Positions 30,021 through 41,520 of a stretch of 64,000 nt of DNA are shown piece after piece (positions within the stretch are counted from its first letter, which is position 1; each line of letters begins with the position of its first letter). The DNA lies in assembly GCA_947044405.1 (NCBI GenBank), contig CAMRHE010000645.1:124001-188000 (forward strand), given 5' to 3'. The translations under genes and the position numbers were made by a program. Origin of the DNA: Leptodactylus fallax. Its lineage: Eukaryota; Chordata; Amphibia; Anura; Leptodactylidae. The notes under the pieces were generated by a model. It searched no databases, was not told the DNA's origin, and was given only the letters and a program-made list of their open reading frames with translations.

Positions 30021-33000
30021 ACGGCGTCCCTCTGACAGCGTTGGTGGACACTGGATCTCAGGTAACAACCCTGCGCAAGCAGGTGTTCCTTGAACATTGG
30101 GACTTAGATGTGTTGAATAGAACACCTGACACATGGATAAATCTGTGTGCCAGCAATGGACAGCCCATACCACAGCAGGGTTATTGGGAACCCACTATCC
30201 AGATTGGGGACTTGAAACTGCCTAGACAGGGTGTAATTGTCACTGATGTAGAGGATGATAGGTTTGCAGTTGTAATATTAGGCATGAATGTTTTACGCCA
30301 TTGCTTTGCAGAAGTGTTGGATGCCTTGCATGCCTCTCTCCTTACAGCTTCTCCCAGTGACCAGCGGACCATTCAGCGGGCCATTCGTGTACTCAATGCC
30401 CAGCACAAGTTCGCCAACAAACAAGGTGAAATTGGTCGAGTCCGGATCCAAGATACCCGTCCAGTAACCCTACAGCCTGGAACAGAAACTATGGTGTGGT
30501 GCCGTGCCCGTCCGGGCATAGAAAATCAGGACTACGAGGCCTTGCTACAACCCATACAGGTAGATGGCCAACCACTTGTCATGGCTGCCCGCAGCCTTGT
30601 CACAGTTTCCAATGGACGTGTTCCTGTCCGCTTAGTCAACTTGGGCGATGCTCCCGTGAACCTCCACAAGTTCCACTCTGTGGCCCTGCTACACCGGTTA
30701 GCACCAGAAGACATTCTCTCTGGTGATTCTACCGCCACACAGCGTTCCACCCAAACTGCTGAGAACATTCAGAATGGAGCCACGAAGTCCTGGTGGGATG
30801 AATTGAACGTGGGAGACGCCAATACCCCTATAGAGCACATCAATGGGGTTCGCAATGTGGCCAAGCGTTACCAACAGGCATTCAGCAAACACCCATTGGA
30901 CTTTGGTAAGACCATGACCATACAACATCGCATTCTGACTGGCGACCACCATCCAATCAAGGAGCGTCACCGTCCAATACCACCAGCGATGTACCAACCG
31001 GTGAAAAAGTTGATCCAAGAGATGCGAGATGCTGATGTCATCCGGGAGAGTAACAGCCCCTGGGCAGCCCCGCTAGTCCTTGTCAAGAAGAAAGACGGAA
31101 CCCTACGATTTTGTGTGGACTATCGTAAACTCAACAACGTCACGCACAAAGACGCATACCCATTGCCGCGGATTGAGGAATCTCTAACGGCTTTGGGATC
31201 AGCTACCTGTTTCTCGACCCTGGACTTAACCAGTGGATACTGGCAAGTCCCTATGGCGCCTGAAGATCGTGAAAAGACTGCGTTTACGACCCCGATGGGA
31301 CTCTTTGAATTCAATAGTATGCCATTTGGGCTATGTAATGCCCCAGCCACATTCCAAAGGCTTATGGAGAGGTGCCTCGGCCATGAGAATTTCCAGAGTG
31401 TGCTACTGTACCTGGACGATGTTATTGTATTCTCCCGGACATACCAAGAACACCTTCGTCACCTGTCCGAGGTATTCAAGGTACTTATACAGCACGGCCT
31501 AAAGTTGAAGCCCTCCAAGTGCTACCTGTTGAAACCCCAAGTTCACTACCTTGGGCATGTCGTGAGCGCACAAGGCGTCCAACCTGATCCTGAAAAGATC
31601 ACTGCAGTCCAGAACTGGCGAAGACCAACTACCGTCAAAGAAGTCCGAAGCTTCCTTGGATTCGCAGGTTACTACCGGCGTTTCATACCACACTTCGCCC
31701 AAGTAGCCGAGCCTCTGAACGAGTTGTTGCGCGGTTGTCCCAGAGAAAACTACAACCGAAAGCTTCCGGTAGACTGGACAGCGCGTCAAGAGGAAGCCTT
31801 TCAAGCGCTTAAAGCACTTCTGACGCAACCACCAATTCTAGCCTATCCCAACTACAGTCAGCCATTCCGCTTGTACACAGATGCAAGTCACCAAGGTTTG
31901 GGTGCAGTGTTGTCCCAGGTTCAGGACAACAAAGAGCGAGTCATCGCCTACGCCAGCAGGAGTCTGAGAGGCGCGGAGAAGAACGACCAGAACTATAGTT
32001 CTTTCAAACTCGAACTTCTGGCGCTTGTCTGGGCCGTGACAGAGAAGTTTAAAGACTACCTGGCTGCCACACCCTTTACCGTGTACACAGATAACAATCC
32101 GTTGGCGCATCTGGACACTGCTCGACTGGGAGCCCTTGAACAACGGTGGGCCTCAAGACTCGCGAATTACAAGTTCTCTGTCAAGTATCGCAGTGGCAAG
32201 TCCAACGCTAACGCTGATGCACTCTCAAGGTTGCCTGTGGGAGAAGAACCACCCCGAGAAGACATCTGGGAAGAGGTGGAGATGCCACCATTCTACAACA
32301 AGTTTGCCCAACAGGTTGCTATTGGTGTTCCTTTAGAAGGAGAATCTCTGGCGAAAACAGCTGCCGAATCCCTCCAGGAGCCATCTCTGTGGAAAACGTT
32401 CCAAGAAGAGAGCAGAGTTTTAGGAGAATTGTCAGATTTCCTGCTTACAGGAAGAATACCAACCCGTGTAAAGAGAGGTCTTCATGACGTGGAATTAAAA
32501 CGCCTTTGGCGACAGAGGAAGCGCCTGTTTGTCCAACGAGGCCTTCTACTTAGAAACACTCTTGATCCTGTCACAGGTGAAAGGCTTCATCAGATCCTCG
32601 TACCAAGAAGAGACGCACAGATGATACTTGAGGCGTATCATGACAGATCCGGTCACTTCGGGGTACAAAAGACCGAAGCTACCATCCGTCGTCGCTTCTA
32701 TTGGGTTGGGATGAGGAGTGACATTGAGAGTTGGTGCCGAGAGTGTCCCGCCTGTAGTATCACCAAGGAAGGTCGAAGAGATCAGAAGGCCCCTCTACAT
32801 CCAATTAAGACTCAAAAGCCGTGTGAAATTGTTGCTCTGGACCATGTGAAGTTGGGTCCCACACGTTCCGGCTACAGCTACGCTCTGACAATGGTGGATC
32901 ATTACTCCAAGTTCCTTGTCATCGTGCCTGTCAGAGATCATACAGCAAGAACTACGGCTGAGACCTTCTACGCAGAGTTTGTCCGCCATTACGGTTGTCC

Positions 33001-33955
33001 TGAGCATATCCTCACCGACCGTGGATCGGCGTTTGAATCCCAATTGTTCCGTGAGCTGTGTCAGTTCCAAGACTGCAAGAAGTTGCAAACCACAGCGTAT
33101 CACCCTCAAGGGAATGGTATGTGCGAGAAGGCAAATCAAGTGATCATCGGCATGCTAAGAACAGCCGCAGTTACACCTGGTGTTGAGTGGCCTGAGCGTA
33201 TCAAGGACTTGGCCTATATTTACAACAACACACCCCAAACATCTACGGGATACGCACCATTTTATCTAATGTTTGGAAGACAAGGTCAACTTCCTTCAGA
33301 CTTAACCCTTGGTGTGAAGGTCCCTGACACCATCAATCCACTACCCATAACAGACTGGGTTGTTGAACACCGCCGACGTATGGAGGAAGCTAAAGAGATA
33401 GTTGAAACGCGCATGGATGAGGTTCGTAGGAGACAACAGGAGGATTACAACCATCACGCCCATGCAGCGCCCCTGAAAGTTGGCGACCGTGTATGGTTAA
33501 GGAATAACCATCGGAATGGGAAATTGGATCCATTCTGGGAGAAAGAACCATACAGTGTCATCTCCATACCATATCCTGAATCCGACGTGTATGAGATCTC
33601 TAAACCTGGGAGACAGCCCCAAGTAGTACACCGAAACCGTCTGAAGCTGTGCCTTAAAGAAGGACTACCCACAGAGGTGTCCCCAGCTGAGACAACGAGT
33701 ACAGAGATCTTGTCACCTTCTGAAGCGAAAGAGAGACCCCCAACGTTAACTGAGCTTATGTGGGCGCCTAAACTACTACCATTTAGCTGTTATCCACCAA
33801 TTGCTCTAGTGCAAGAGAACCCTTCGACAGATGATTTAATTGATTTCAGTGACTCTGTTCCTGATCCAAATCTCGTTCCACTTAGGCGTTCTGAGCGTAC
33901 CACAAAAGGCATACCTCCAACACGCTATAGTGATGCCATGGCTGTCCTTGGGTAA
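29867..33955 (+). CDS. pol: Gypsy Pol polyprotein (protease-RT-RNase H-integrase)
   Basis: An intact frame, open from 29867 to TAA at 33955. With the codon at 29888 as residue 1, the protease has ALVDTGS with D54. RT has LDLTSGYWQ, the PMGLFEFNSMPFGL block and YLDD at 508-511. RNase H has YTDAS with D665. Integrase has an H918-x4-H923-x29-C953-x2-C956 zinc finger and the D985, D1044, E1080 triad (D,D-35-E). A VGDRVWLR segment and an acidic tail follow. I see no clear chromodomain. All catalytic residues are present, so the element may be autonomous. It is probably made only as a Gag-Pol fusion through the frameshift at 29897. Confidence 0.95.
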   Translation: MWTHQASVFSVKRATPEAVGRPSGGKKKGPGESSVPLSRFVSACPHITIRVNGVPLTALVDTGSQVTTLRKQVFLEHWDLDVLNRTPDTWINLCASNGQPIPQQGYWEPTIQIGDLKLPRQGVIVTDVEDDRFAVVILGMNVLRHCFAEVLDALHASLLTASPSDQRTIQRAIRVLNAQHKFANKQGEIGRVRIQDTRPVTLQPGTETMVWCRARPGIENQDYEALLQPIQVDGQPLVMAARSLVTVSNGRVPVRLVNLGDAPVNLHKFHSVALLHRLAPEDILSGDSTATQRSTQTAENIQNGATKSWWDELNVGDANTPIEHINGVRNVAKRYQQAFSKHPLDFGKTMTIQHRILTGDHHPIKERHRPIPPAMYQPVKKLIQEMRDADVIRESNSPWAAPLVLVKKKDGTLRFCVDYRKLNNVTHKDAYPLPRIEESLTALGSATCFSTLDLTSGYWQVPMAPEDREKTAFTTPMGLFEFNSMPFGLCNAPATFQRLMERCLGHENFQSVLLYLDDVIVFSRTYQEHLRHLSEVFKVLIQHGLKLKPSKCYLLKPQVHYLGHVVSAQGVQPDPEKITAVQNWRRPTTVKEVRSFLGFAGYYRRFIPHFAQVAEPLNELLRGCPRENYNRKLPVDWTARQEEAFQALKALLTQPPILAYPNYSQPFRLYTDASHQGLGAVLSQVQDNKERVIAYASRSLRGAEKNDQNYSSFKLELLALVWAVTEKFKDYLAATPFTVYTDNNPLAHLDTARLGALEQRWASRLANYKFSVKYRSGKSNANADALSRLPVGEEPPREDIWEEVEMPPFYNKFAQQVAIGVPLEGESLAKTAAESLQEPSLWKTFQEESRVLGELSDFLLTGRIPTRVKRGLHDVELKRLWRQRKRLFVQRGLLLRNTLDPVTGERLHQILVPRRDAQMILEAYHDRSGHFGVQKTEATIRRRFYWVGMRSDIESWCRECPACSITKEGRRDQKAPLHPIKTQKPCEIVALDHVKLGPTRSGYSYALTMVDHYSKFLVIVPVRDHTARTTAETFYAEFVRHYGCPEHILTDRGSAFESQLFRELCQFQDCKKLQTTAYHPQGNGMCEKANQVIIGMLRTAAVTPGVEWPERIKDLAYIYNNTPQTSTGYAPFYLMFGRQGQLPSDLTLGVKVPDTINPLPITDWVVEHRRRMEEAKEIVETRMDEVRRRQQEDYNHHAHAAPLKVGDRVWLRNNHRNGKLDPFWEKEPYSVISIPYPESDVYEISKPGRQPQVVHRNRLKLCLKEGLPTEVSPAETTSTEILSPSEAKERPPTLTELMWAPKLLPFSCYPPIALVQENPSTDDLIDFSDSVPDPNLVPLRRSERTTKGIPPTRYSDAMAVLG
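29897..29937 (+). promoter_or_regulatory. Candidate -1 ribosomal frameshift signal
   Basis: Heptamer G_TTA_AAC at 29897-29903 is in the gag zero frame. An 8 nt spacer follows, then a GC-rich hairpin CCCGAGG (29912-29918) / CCTCGGG (29931-29937) with a 12 nt loop. Slipping back one base gives GTT AAA CGG in the pol frame. GUUAAAC is a known functional slip site in arteriviruses. The pol frame is closed upstream by TAG at 29864, so pol has no usable ATG start of its own and needs such a signal. Confidence 0.7.
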
Positions 33956-34522
33956 AAGAGGTTAACTGTCTCTGCTTCTGTATATATGTTATTCCTGCTC
34001 TGATTACATTAATGTTTTTCCTGTGTGTATATACAGTATATATATAATATCTTGCCATGTAATATAGTATTTACATTTATATGCAACAATCCAAGCCATA
34101 GTGCCTGGCTCACCGAGCCAAGGAAGTTCTGTTACCCCATTGCGGTATGGACATTCGTGCTAGAGTGCCTACTCTTCCTTACAGAAAGGACTGTTTATTG
34201 TTTCTCAGAGAGACTCTCATGATAATGGACACTCACGAAATTTGTGCCAGAGAGCCTCTGGACCCATTTGCACTACTGTCGTTTCTATATGGACTGTCTG
34301 ATGGTACCGCCAAAAGGTTCCATAAGTCTGAGTTTAATTATCTCTCCGTTACCCTTCAGACTTCTCATGGACATTCCAGGACTATGCCGGGAGGTCTTAC
34401 CTCAAGTTTCTAGGTATTATATTTTTCTAAACTGTTAGTGACATTTGCACTTTATTCGTATTTATTAACGTTATGTTACATTTCTCACCTTCACCCCAGC
34501 CCGTCGCCGAGGTCGGCTCAGT
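33956..34522 (+). other. Gypsy 3' untranslated region
   Basis: About 570 nt between pol and the polypurine tract, with a TATATA stretch near 34030-34048. The small frames here (under 90 codons) lack signal peptide, membrane segment or envelope features. Confidence 0.7.
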
Positions 34523-34535
34523 GAAAGAGGGGGAG
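34523..34535 (+). promoter_or_regulatory. Gypsy polypurine tract
   Basis: GAAAGAGGGGGAG lies two bases before the 3' LTR and is the expected plus-strand primer. Confidence 0.85.
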
Positions 34536-34537
34536 TA

Positions 34538-35656
34538 TGTGGCATCCCAGAGCTGGCTATGGCTGGGCTGAGGGTGATCTCTGTGCATTGTATTATTTCC
34601 TGTTGCTTCATAGCCTGTGTGACATAGCAGGGGGTCCTGAGTCTCACACAACACAGCGCCACCTAGTGAGCCTCACACATGCATTACACCTCCCATAGGA
34701 TTGAATAGTAACCAAATGTCCAATGGGAGGACATCGCCTGGGAAAAGGGGAGGAGTCAGCTGATCACTGGGTCCCCATGGTAACACCCCTGCAGGAAGGT
34801 CCTGCGTGTGAGGAGTGAGAAGTGTGGAGTGTTAGGAGGAGGAGGTGAGGAGATAAGTGTGATGTCCTGTGAAGAAAGCAGTGAGTTTAGTGCAGAAATC
34901 TCAAGTCCTAGACAGGCCCAGGAAGGTTGGAGAGCTGACATACTCCAGCTATTCAGATCCTGTCCCCTGTCTGCCTAGCCATCGCCCTGAAGGAAGTCAA
35001 GCATCATTATCTTGTCAGCATGAGACTGTGGAGAGAACATTCTGGAACACGTGCTCCATAGCAAGTATCACAGGATCCAGAGGCCTAGGCCAGACCTGTG
35101 GAATATCCTGCCACCCTGACTATTGCACCCCGAAACTCTGAGCTATCAGGACCACATAACGTGAGTGGGGAATATTATGTACTAGTATCATGGTGGGCAT
35201 CCTCCTATGTGCCAAATAGGAGCCCAGACGCACCTTAGGGCTGTAACACTGAAGTATAAGGGGCTAGGAACACCTTTCATCAAGTCTACCCTGCACCCCA
35301 GGACTTTGCTGTGTCACCAGGCGTACCCCGTTGTTTTGTATTGAAGAAACTGTTTAAGCATTTGTGCCTCCACACCCATGGAAGTAAAAGTTCAACTTTA
35401 CAACCGTTTCTGTGTCTGACTCTGCACCGACAACATCAGGGCGCCCCAAACACCACCAGTCGGCACAGTATAGGGGAAGCGCCCCGGGGGAACAACCACC
35501 ACCAACATTTGTGCAGCCCCCTCATCACCGGTACCAGTGGTGGTAACGTGGGACAGCACCAGCGCTGCGCCCTCGTGCCCAGAGACCGTGACAAGTCTGC
35601 GCTGTTTGCACCCCCGCAATCCCAACTGCAGCGTTACCTTCCATCTGGTCACCGCA
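34538..35656 (+). repeat. Gypsy 3' LTR
   Basis: 1,119 bp, over 99.6% identical to the 5' LTR. The short open frames that appear in both LTRs are duplicates of each other and are not genes. Confidence 0.95.
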
Positions 35657-36200
35657 AGTTCATCATTTTGAAACCGTATGTAAGTACTGCTGTGCAAAAG
35701 GCTGGACCCTCAGAGTGGATGCCCAGACAATAATACTTGATGAAAGTAGAGGAACAGCTCCAAGAAGCAGCATTACAAATATCCAGGATAGAAACTTGTG
35801 CATTTTCAGCCCATGAAGTTGCTGTGGAACATGTAGAAGGTGCCCTTAGTGCCCTCGGGTCCAGAATGGTGCTATTATTACTCATGATGGTCCTTCCATT
35901 TTTTATTTTCTGCAGAAGTCTCTGGATAATCTGGACTGGAGAAAAGATGTAAAGAAATTTGTGTCTCCAACTCATGGAGAATGCGTCCACTGCATATAGG
36001 TGATCTTGAGGATTTAGAGAACAGAATACTGGAAGTTTTGCATTGCTCCTGGTTGCCATCAAATCCATCTGTGGTATTCCCCATCTCTCTGTTAGCAGAT
36101 GAAAATATTTGGGATTCAGTTCCCACTCTGATGGTCTGAAAGTCATCTGGCTCAGAAGATCCACTCTGGTATTCAGAAATCTTTTTTATTTGCAGAGCTT
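35657..36200 (-). pseudogene. DIRS 2 post-RNase H region fused to recombinase C-terminus
   Basis: The minus-strand frame reads a DIRS block following RNase H (EWELNPKYFHLLTERWG, DLMATRSNAKLPVF, AVDAFSMSW). It then jumps near 35880 to the recombinase C-terminus (DICNAASWSCSSTF...YY). The methyltransferase-like region and most of the recombinase are deleted. The Gypsy element then cuts the end. Confidence 0.7.
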
Positions 36201-36640
36201 TTAAATCCAGAGGGGCCGATTCTGCCAATGGAAAATATTTTTGCATTCTGTCATCAATAACTTGCTTTGTGTTCCACCCTGCTTGTTCAAATAATAGGCT
36301 ACTACCTGGTTGTCTGTTTGAATTAGTACAGATTTGTCCTGGATCAATGGTTTAAAATGCAGAAGTGTCAACCTGACAGCCTTCATCTCTTGAAAACTTG
36401 AAGAATGGCGTCTGTACAATTTGTCCCATAGGCCTTGTGCCCATAAGGTTTGCAGATGAGCACCCCAACCTCTCTGAGAGGCATCTGTGGTTATGATGAG
36501 TGACTCCTTGAACTGGAAACTTTTTCCCTTTTTCAAGTTGTATGGATTGAGCCACCATTTCAAGTCTTCCCTTGTGGCTTGGCCTAAAGTTACCTTACGC
36601 ATCCCCTTCATATCTCCATTCCAATGACAAAGCATATTTT
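36201..36640 (-). pseudogene. DIRS 2 RNase H domain
   Basis: The minus-strand 144-codon frame has LKWWLNPYNLKKG, then TTDASQRGWGAHL carrying the first catalytic Asp, FQEMKAVRLTLL with the Glu, and QTDNQVVAYYLNKQGG with the next Asp. The layout matches DIRS RNase H, but adjoining frames are shifted so the full protein is broken. Confidence 0.8.
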
Positions 36641-37005
36641 TTTAATTTCTTTTGAAGAAGAAAAAGCGCTTGCAACTCTTTGTTTATTATGAAGCCTAGA
36701 AAAATTTTTGAACTTCCTGGCAGTAAGTGGGACTTTCCCAGTTTATCTGGAATCCAAGTTCTCTGAGAAGCATGATAACTACATTGAGGTGATCTTGCAG
36801 AATTGATGCTGATTGCGCAGCTATCAGCCAATCATCTGGATAGGGAAAAACTTGAATTGCTTTCACCCTCACAGCTGCTACTGCTACTACTGCCACTTTC
36901 TTGAAGACCCTTTTTCTATGAGATCCATGCAGGAAAAATTTTTTGTAAACAACCTCCAACTTGACTTGACTCAATTTCTGATGTCAAAAAGCCTGTTTGC
37001 CAACA
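36641..37005 (-). pseudogene. DIRS 2 reverse transcriptase palm
   Basis: Frames at 36600-36974 contain IQVFPYPDDWLIAA, where DIRS and related RTs usually have YLDDWL, followed by a LLRELGFQINWESPTY block. A frameshift lies near 36830. The fingers upstream are lost. Confidence 0.75.
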
Positions 37006-37640
37006 CTAGTGTCATGTTTTTTTCTTAAATTTTTCTAACACAGTGGTTCTGAATTTCTGATATCGTCTACTCCGATCAATTCTTCTATTATTCCCTCTTT
37101 CCTGGAACAATTCGTATCTTCTTTGATAACACAAGCAAGGCTTAAAGCTTCTATTGGTCTGAGGAAAGACCAGAGCTCTTGCATTCTTATTAGCTTCCAA
37201 AAGCTGATCCAATTTTTCTCCAAAAAGTCTTCGGGGTTCAAAAGGTATGGCACATAGATTATATTTTGATGTAGATTCTTCTGTTCAAGGCTTTAGCCAT
37301 ATCGCTCTTCTTGCTGCATTGGTAACTGGTAGATACTTTGTGGCTATTCTTAACGTATCAGTCAGAAAAAAAGTCTGCAGCAATTTTAAGTGAATAAAGT
37401 TGCTCCATTAGCTCTTCCCTTGGACACCATCTTGAATGTTTCTTCCCTGAAATATTAACCTTAACTGACTTAACCATAATCTCAAAGCCCTGAAAACAGG
37501 AACGGCTGCCATTGCGGATTTAGATATGCTTTTTTAAGAAATATATCAGCAGTCCATTGGATCTTTAAAAAGATATGAATCATCTGCTGGGGAAAAAAGT
37601 ATTTTCTAGAGAGGTTTGCAACTGCTGGATCAACTCTGGC
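37006..37640 (-). pseudogene. DIRS 2 gag
   Basis: The minus strand encodes, with stops, ARVDPAVANLSRKYFFP (near 37600-37640) and the C-terminal EDFLEKNWISFWKL / FKPCLCYQRRYELF region. This is the same arrangement as DIRS 1 gag. The N-terminus is missing at the junction with the TTAA repeat. Confidence 0.65.
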
Positions 37641-37658
37641 AGTCTATACAGTAGTACT

Positions 37659-37686
37659 GAGCCAGAGATCACAGCATCTCTGGCTC
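37659..37686. repeat. Hairpin with compensatory changes, copy 1
   Basis: GAGCCAGAGAT and ATCTCTGGCTC form a perfect 11 bp stem with a 6 nt loop. The homologous stem at 60789-60816 is GAGCCAACGAT / ATTGTTGGCTC, still paired. Confidence 0.85.
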
Positions 37687-40559
37687 AGGTGTCCTAATGG
37701 GACACATGAAAAAGTAAAAAAAAGTGAAAAAAAAAAAAAAAGTATATGAAAAAAATTAATAAAAGAATAAAGCCCCAAAAATTCCCTTTTCCGATATAAA
37801 ATGAATTATATTAAAAATAAACCTAAAAATTAATAAAAACAATACATATTTGGTATCGTCGCGTCTGTAACAACCTGTACAATAAAACTGAAACCATATT
37901 TAACGTACACGGTGAACGCAGGGAAAAAAAAAAACGAAAAAAAATGCCGGAAGTAATGATTTTTCGCCATCTCACCTTACAAAATATGCCATAAAAAGTG
38001 ATCAAAAAGTCATATGTGCCCCAAAACTGTACCAATAAAAAGCACAGATTGTCCCGCAAAAAAAAAAGCCCTAAACCAACTCTGTAAACTGAAAAAGTAA
38101 AATGCTACGCATCTCAGAAGATGTCGATGCAAAAAAAATTGATGTCCCCCAAATGGGTTTTTGTTCTGCAAAATTAGTATCGCATAAAAAAACAGTATAA
38201 ATGAGGTATCGCCGTAATCTTACCGACCCGCAGAATAAAGGTAACATGTTACTTATGCTCTATGCAGCATGGCGAAAAATTTAAAAAGTAAAATGCAGTG
38301 CCAGAATTGATGGGGTTTTTTTTTTAATCCACCAAGAAAGAGTTAATAAAATTTATTTAATAAGTTGTAGGCACCAAAGAATGATGTCATTACAAAATAC
38401 ATCCCAAAAATCGCAAAATCATTACAAAAAAACTGGCTGAGTCAGGAAGGGAATGTATAAGCTGTGCGAGTGTATATTAGGGTACAAACCAGATTTAGAG
38501 TTTACGAGGGATAATAAACCAGAAGTGACCCCCAGAGTGACCCCCCAATAATAGGAGGTACTGGGGAAATAGTAGGGAATTTAGTGTACCGAATGTACTC
38601 CGCACAGCTTACATATTCACTTTTCCCCATCCGCTGTGCAGTCACGTCTGGGATACTAATGCTCACTACACCCCTTGATAAATTCTTTGAGGGGTGCACT
38701 TTTCAAAATGGGGTCATTCCCTAGGGGTTTCCACTTTACTGGTACTTTAGAGGCTCTGCAAACATGACATGGCATCCAGATCCCAAACATCTGAATCTGC
38801 GCTCCAAACGCCACATAGCGCTCCTTTCTTTCTGCGCCCTGCTGTGTGCCCAAACTGCAGTTTATACCCACATGTATGACACTAGTATACCCAGGATAAT
38901 GTACTTAATGTCATATGTGGGTATAAACTGCTGTTTGTGCATAGCCGGGCACAGAAGGGAAGGAGCGCTATTTGGTTTTTGGAGCACAGACTTGGACGGT
39001 TTGGTTTTTGGACGCCATTGCACTTTTGCAGAGCTGAAATGCCAGTACAGTGGAATCCCCTGACATGCCACCCCATTTTGGAAACTACACCCCTGAAGGA
39101 ATTTATCCATGGGTAAAGTTAGCATTTTTAACCCCCAAGTGTTGCTATAATTTATTATCCATAAATGAATATGCAGCTGATGGTGAAAGGTGAAAATGAC
39201 AATTTTTCCAGGAATACATCATTTCAGTGCGTAATATGTTGTGCCTAGCTTGTATCAGAGATGAACGCTCCAAAAGCTGTTGTGCCTGGGATCCCCGCTC
39301 AACAGTTTTTGGAGTGTGTGTCTGTACAGACATAAGCTGGGCACAACATATCGGGCACTAAAATGTCGTATCTATGGAAAAAATTTCATTTTTAACTTTT
39401 CATTATCAGCTGCGCATTCATTTCTGGAAATTAAAAGAATGCAACACTTAAGGGTTAATAATGCTCGCTACCCCACTTGATAAATCCCTTGAAGGGTATA
39501 GTTTCCAAAATGGGGTGACATGTCTGTGGATTCCACTTTACTGGCAATTCATGGGCTCTGCAAAAGTGGCATGGTGTCCAAAAAGGAAACTGTGCTCCAA
39601 AAACCAAAATAGCGCTCCTTCCCTTCTGTGCCCGGCTGTGCCCAAACAGTAGTTAATACCCACATATGGCATTAAGTATGTTGTCCTGGGTACACCAGCC
39701 TCATACATGTGGGCATAAACTGCCATTTGGACACACAGCAGGGCGCAGATGTGAAGGAGCGCTATGTGCTTTTGGAGCGCATATTTAGATTGTTGGTTTT
39801 TGGACGCCATGTCACATTTGCAGAGACCCTAAAATTGCCCCTACAAAATGGGGGTCACGCCTGGGGGAATTCCAATTTACTGGCACCTCCAGGGCTCTGC
39901 AAAAATAACATGGTGACCAGAAAGTCCCTCTAAATCTATACTCCAAAAGTTAAAAAAACACAGTGCTCCTTCCTTTCTGAGCCCTGTTGTGTGCCCAAGT
40001 AGCAGTTTACACCCACATATTTAATTTTTTTGTCCCCAGGATAGCCCACTTAATAGTTTTAGGAGTGCATGTCTCTGATGCCACAAAGTGGCCGCAACGT
40101 ATTAGGAGCCTGAAATTGGATATTTCTTTAAAAACTTTAATGTTCACTTTATACATTAATTTTTGGGAAGAATTTTTAGGCTCAAAATGATAATACCCCT
40201 TGATAAATTCTTTGAGGGGTGTAGTTTCTAAAATGGGGTCACTTTTGAGAGGTTTCCATTGTATTGGTACTTTAGGGGCTCTGCAAATGCGACATGGCAC
40301 CTGAAAACTATTCCAGCCACTTCTGCCCTCCAAAAGCCAAATAGTGCTCTTTCCATTCTGAGCCCCACCATGTACCCACACAGCAGATTATAATCACATA
40401 TGGGGCATTTCTGTGTTCAGAAGAAATTGTGTAACAAACTGTGTGGAGCTTTTTCTTCTTTAACCACTTGCAAAAATTAAAAGCATGTCACTAAATGGAC
40501 GGTTTATTGGAAAAAAGTAATTTTTCATTTTTACGTCCCAAAGTCAATAAAATCTGTGA

Positions 40560-41520
40560 AACAGCTGTGAGGTCAAAATGCTCACTATACACCTAGATAA
40601 ATTCTTTGAGGGGTGTAGTTTCCAAAATGGGGTCACTTTTTGGGGGTTTGTATTGTATTGGTACTTTAGGGGCTCTGCAAATGCGACATGGCACCTGAAA
40701 ACTATTCCAGCAAAATCTGCCCTCCAAAAGCTGAATAGCGCTCTTTCCATTCTGAGTCCTGCCATGTACACATACAGCAGATTATGACCACATATGGGGT
40801 ATTGCCGTGTTCAGGAGCAATTGTTTTGCAAACTGTGGGGTGCTTTTTCTCCTTTAACCCCTTGTGAAAATGAAAAATTTGGGGATAAAGTGACATTTTA
40901 GTAATTTTTCATTTATACATCCCAATGTTAGTAAAATCTGTGAAACTGCTTTTTCTCCTTTGTCCTCTTGTGAAAATGAAAAATTTGGGGCTAAATTGAC
41001 GGTTTATTGGAAAAAAAAGTAATTTTTCATTTTAATGTCCCAATGTTAACAAAATCTGTGAATCAGTTGAAGCGTCAAAATGCTCACTATACCCCTTGAT
41101 ATGTTCTGTGAGGGGTGTAGTTTCCAAAATGGGGTCACTTTTAGGGGGTTTCCACTGTATTGGTACTTTGGGGGCTCTGCAAATGCGACATGGCACCTGA
41201 AAACTATTCCAGCAAAATCTGCTCTCCAAAAGCCAAATAGCGCTCTTTCCATTCTGAGTCCTGCCATGTACACATACAGCAGATTATGACCACATATGGG
41301 GTATTGCCGTGTTCAGGAGCAATTGTTTTGCAAACTGTGGGGTGCTTTTTCTCCTTTAACCCCTTGTGAAAATGAAAAATTTGGGGATAAAGTGACATTT
41401 TAGTAATTTTTCATTTATACATCCCAATGTTAGTAAAATCTGTGAAACGGCTGTAAGGTCAAAATGCTCACTATACCCCTTGATGAATTCTGTGAGGGGT
41501 ATAGTTTCCAAAATGGGGTA
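40560..41520 (+). repeat. ~385-500 bp tandem units in the forward TTAA copy
   Basis: Near-identical blocks recur at about 40571, 41080 and 41464, each beginning AAAATGCTCACTATA and running through AAAATGGGGTCACTTTT and GACATGGCACCTGAAAACTA. The 40690-40950 and 41195-41440 stretches are almost identical, so this is a recent local duplication. Confidence 0.8.

Larger units (their letters stand above)
27050..35656 (+). mobile_element. Ty3/Gypsy LTR retrotransposon, complete and young
   Basis: An 8.6 kb element with two LTRs of 1,118 and 1,119 bp, a primer binding site, gag, overlapping pol, a polypurine tract, and the 4 bp duplication AGTT on both sides (27046-27049 and 35657-35660). Domain order in pol is protease, RT, RNase H, integrase, the Ty3/Gypsy order. 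No env-like frame is present. gag and pol have no internal stops. It is inserted in the recombinase part of DIRS 2. Confidence 0.95.
26708..37640 (-). mobile_element. DIRS-type retrotransposon 2 (5'-truncated, split by Gypsy)
   Basis: The 3' terminal repeat and internal complementary region lie at 26708-27020. Recombinase, RNase H, RT and gag remnants lie at 35657-37640 on the minus strand. The Gypsy insertion separates them, and removing it restores one continuous DIRS body of about 2.3 kb. Gag is cut at 37640 where the TTAA-type repeat begins, so the 5' terminal repeat is lost. The family is distinct from DIRS 1, because its terminal sequence is unrelated. Confidence 0.8.

Noticed and set aside
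33600..33955. Chromodomain at the integrase C-terminus
   Set aside because: Apart from the VGDRVWLR segment, the tail lacks the aromatic-cage pattern I would expect, so no chromodomain is claimed.
33956..34522. Possible envelope-like ORF downstream of pol
   Set aside because: The longest frame is under 90 codons with no signal peptide, transmembrane segment or glycoprotein features, so the element is not called an endogenous retrovirus.
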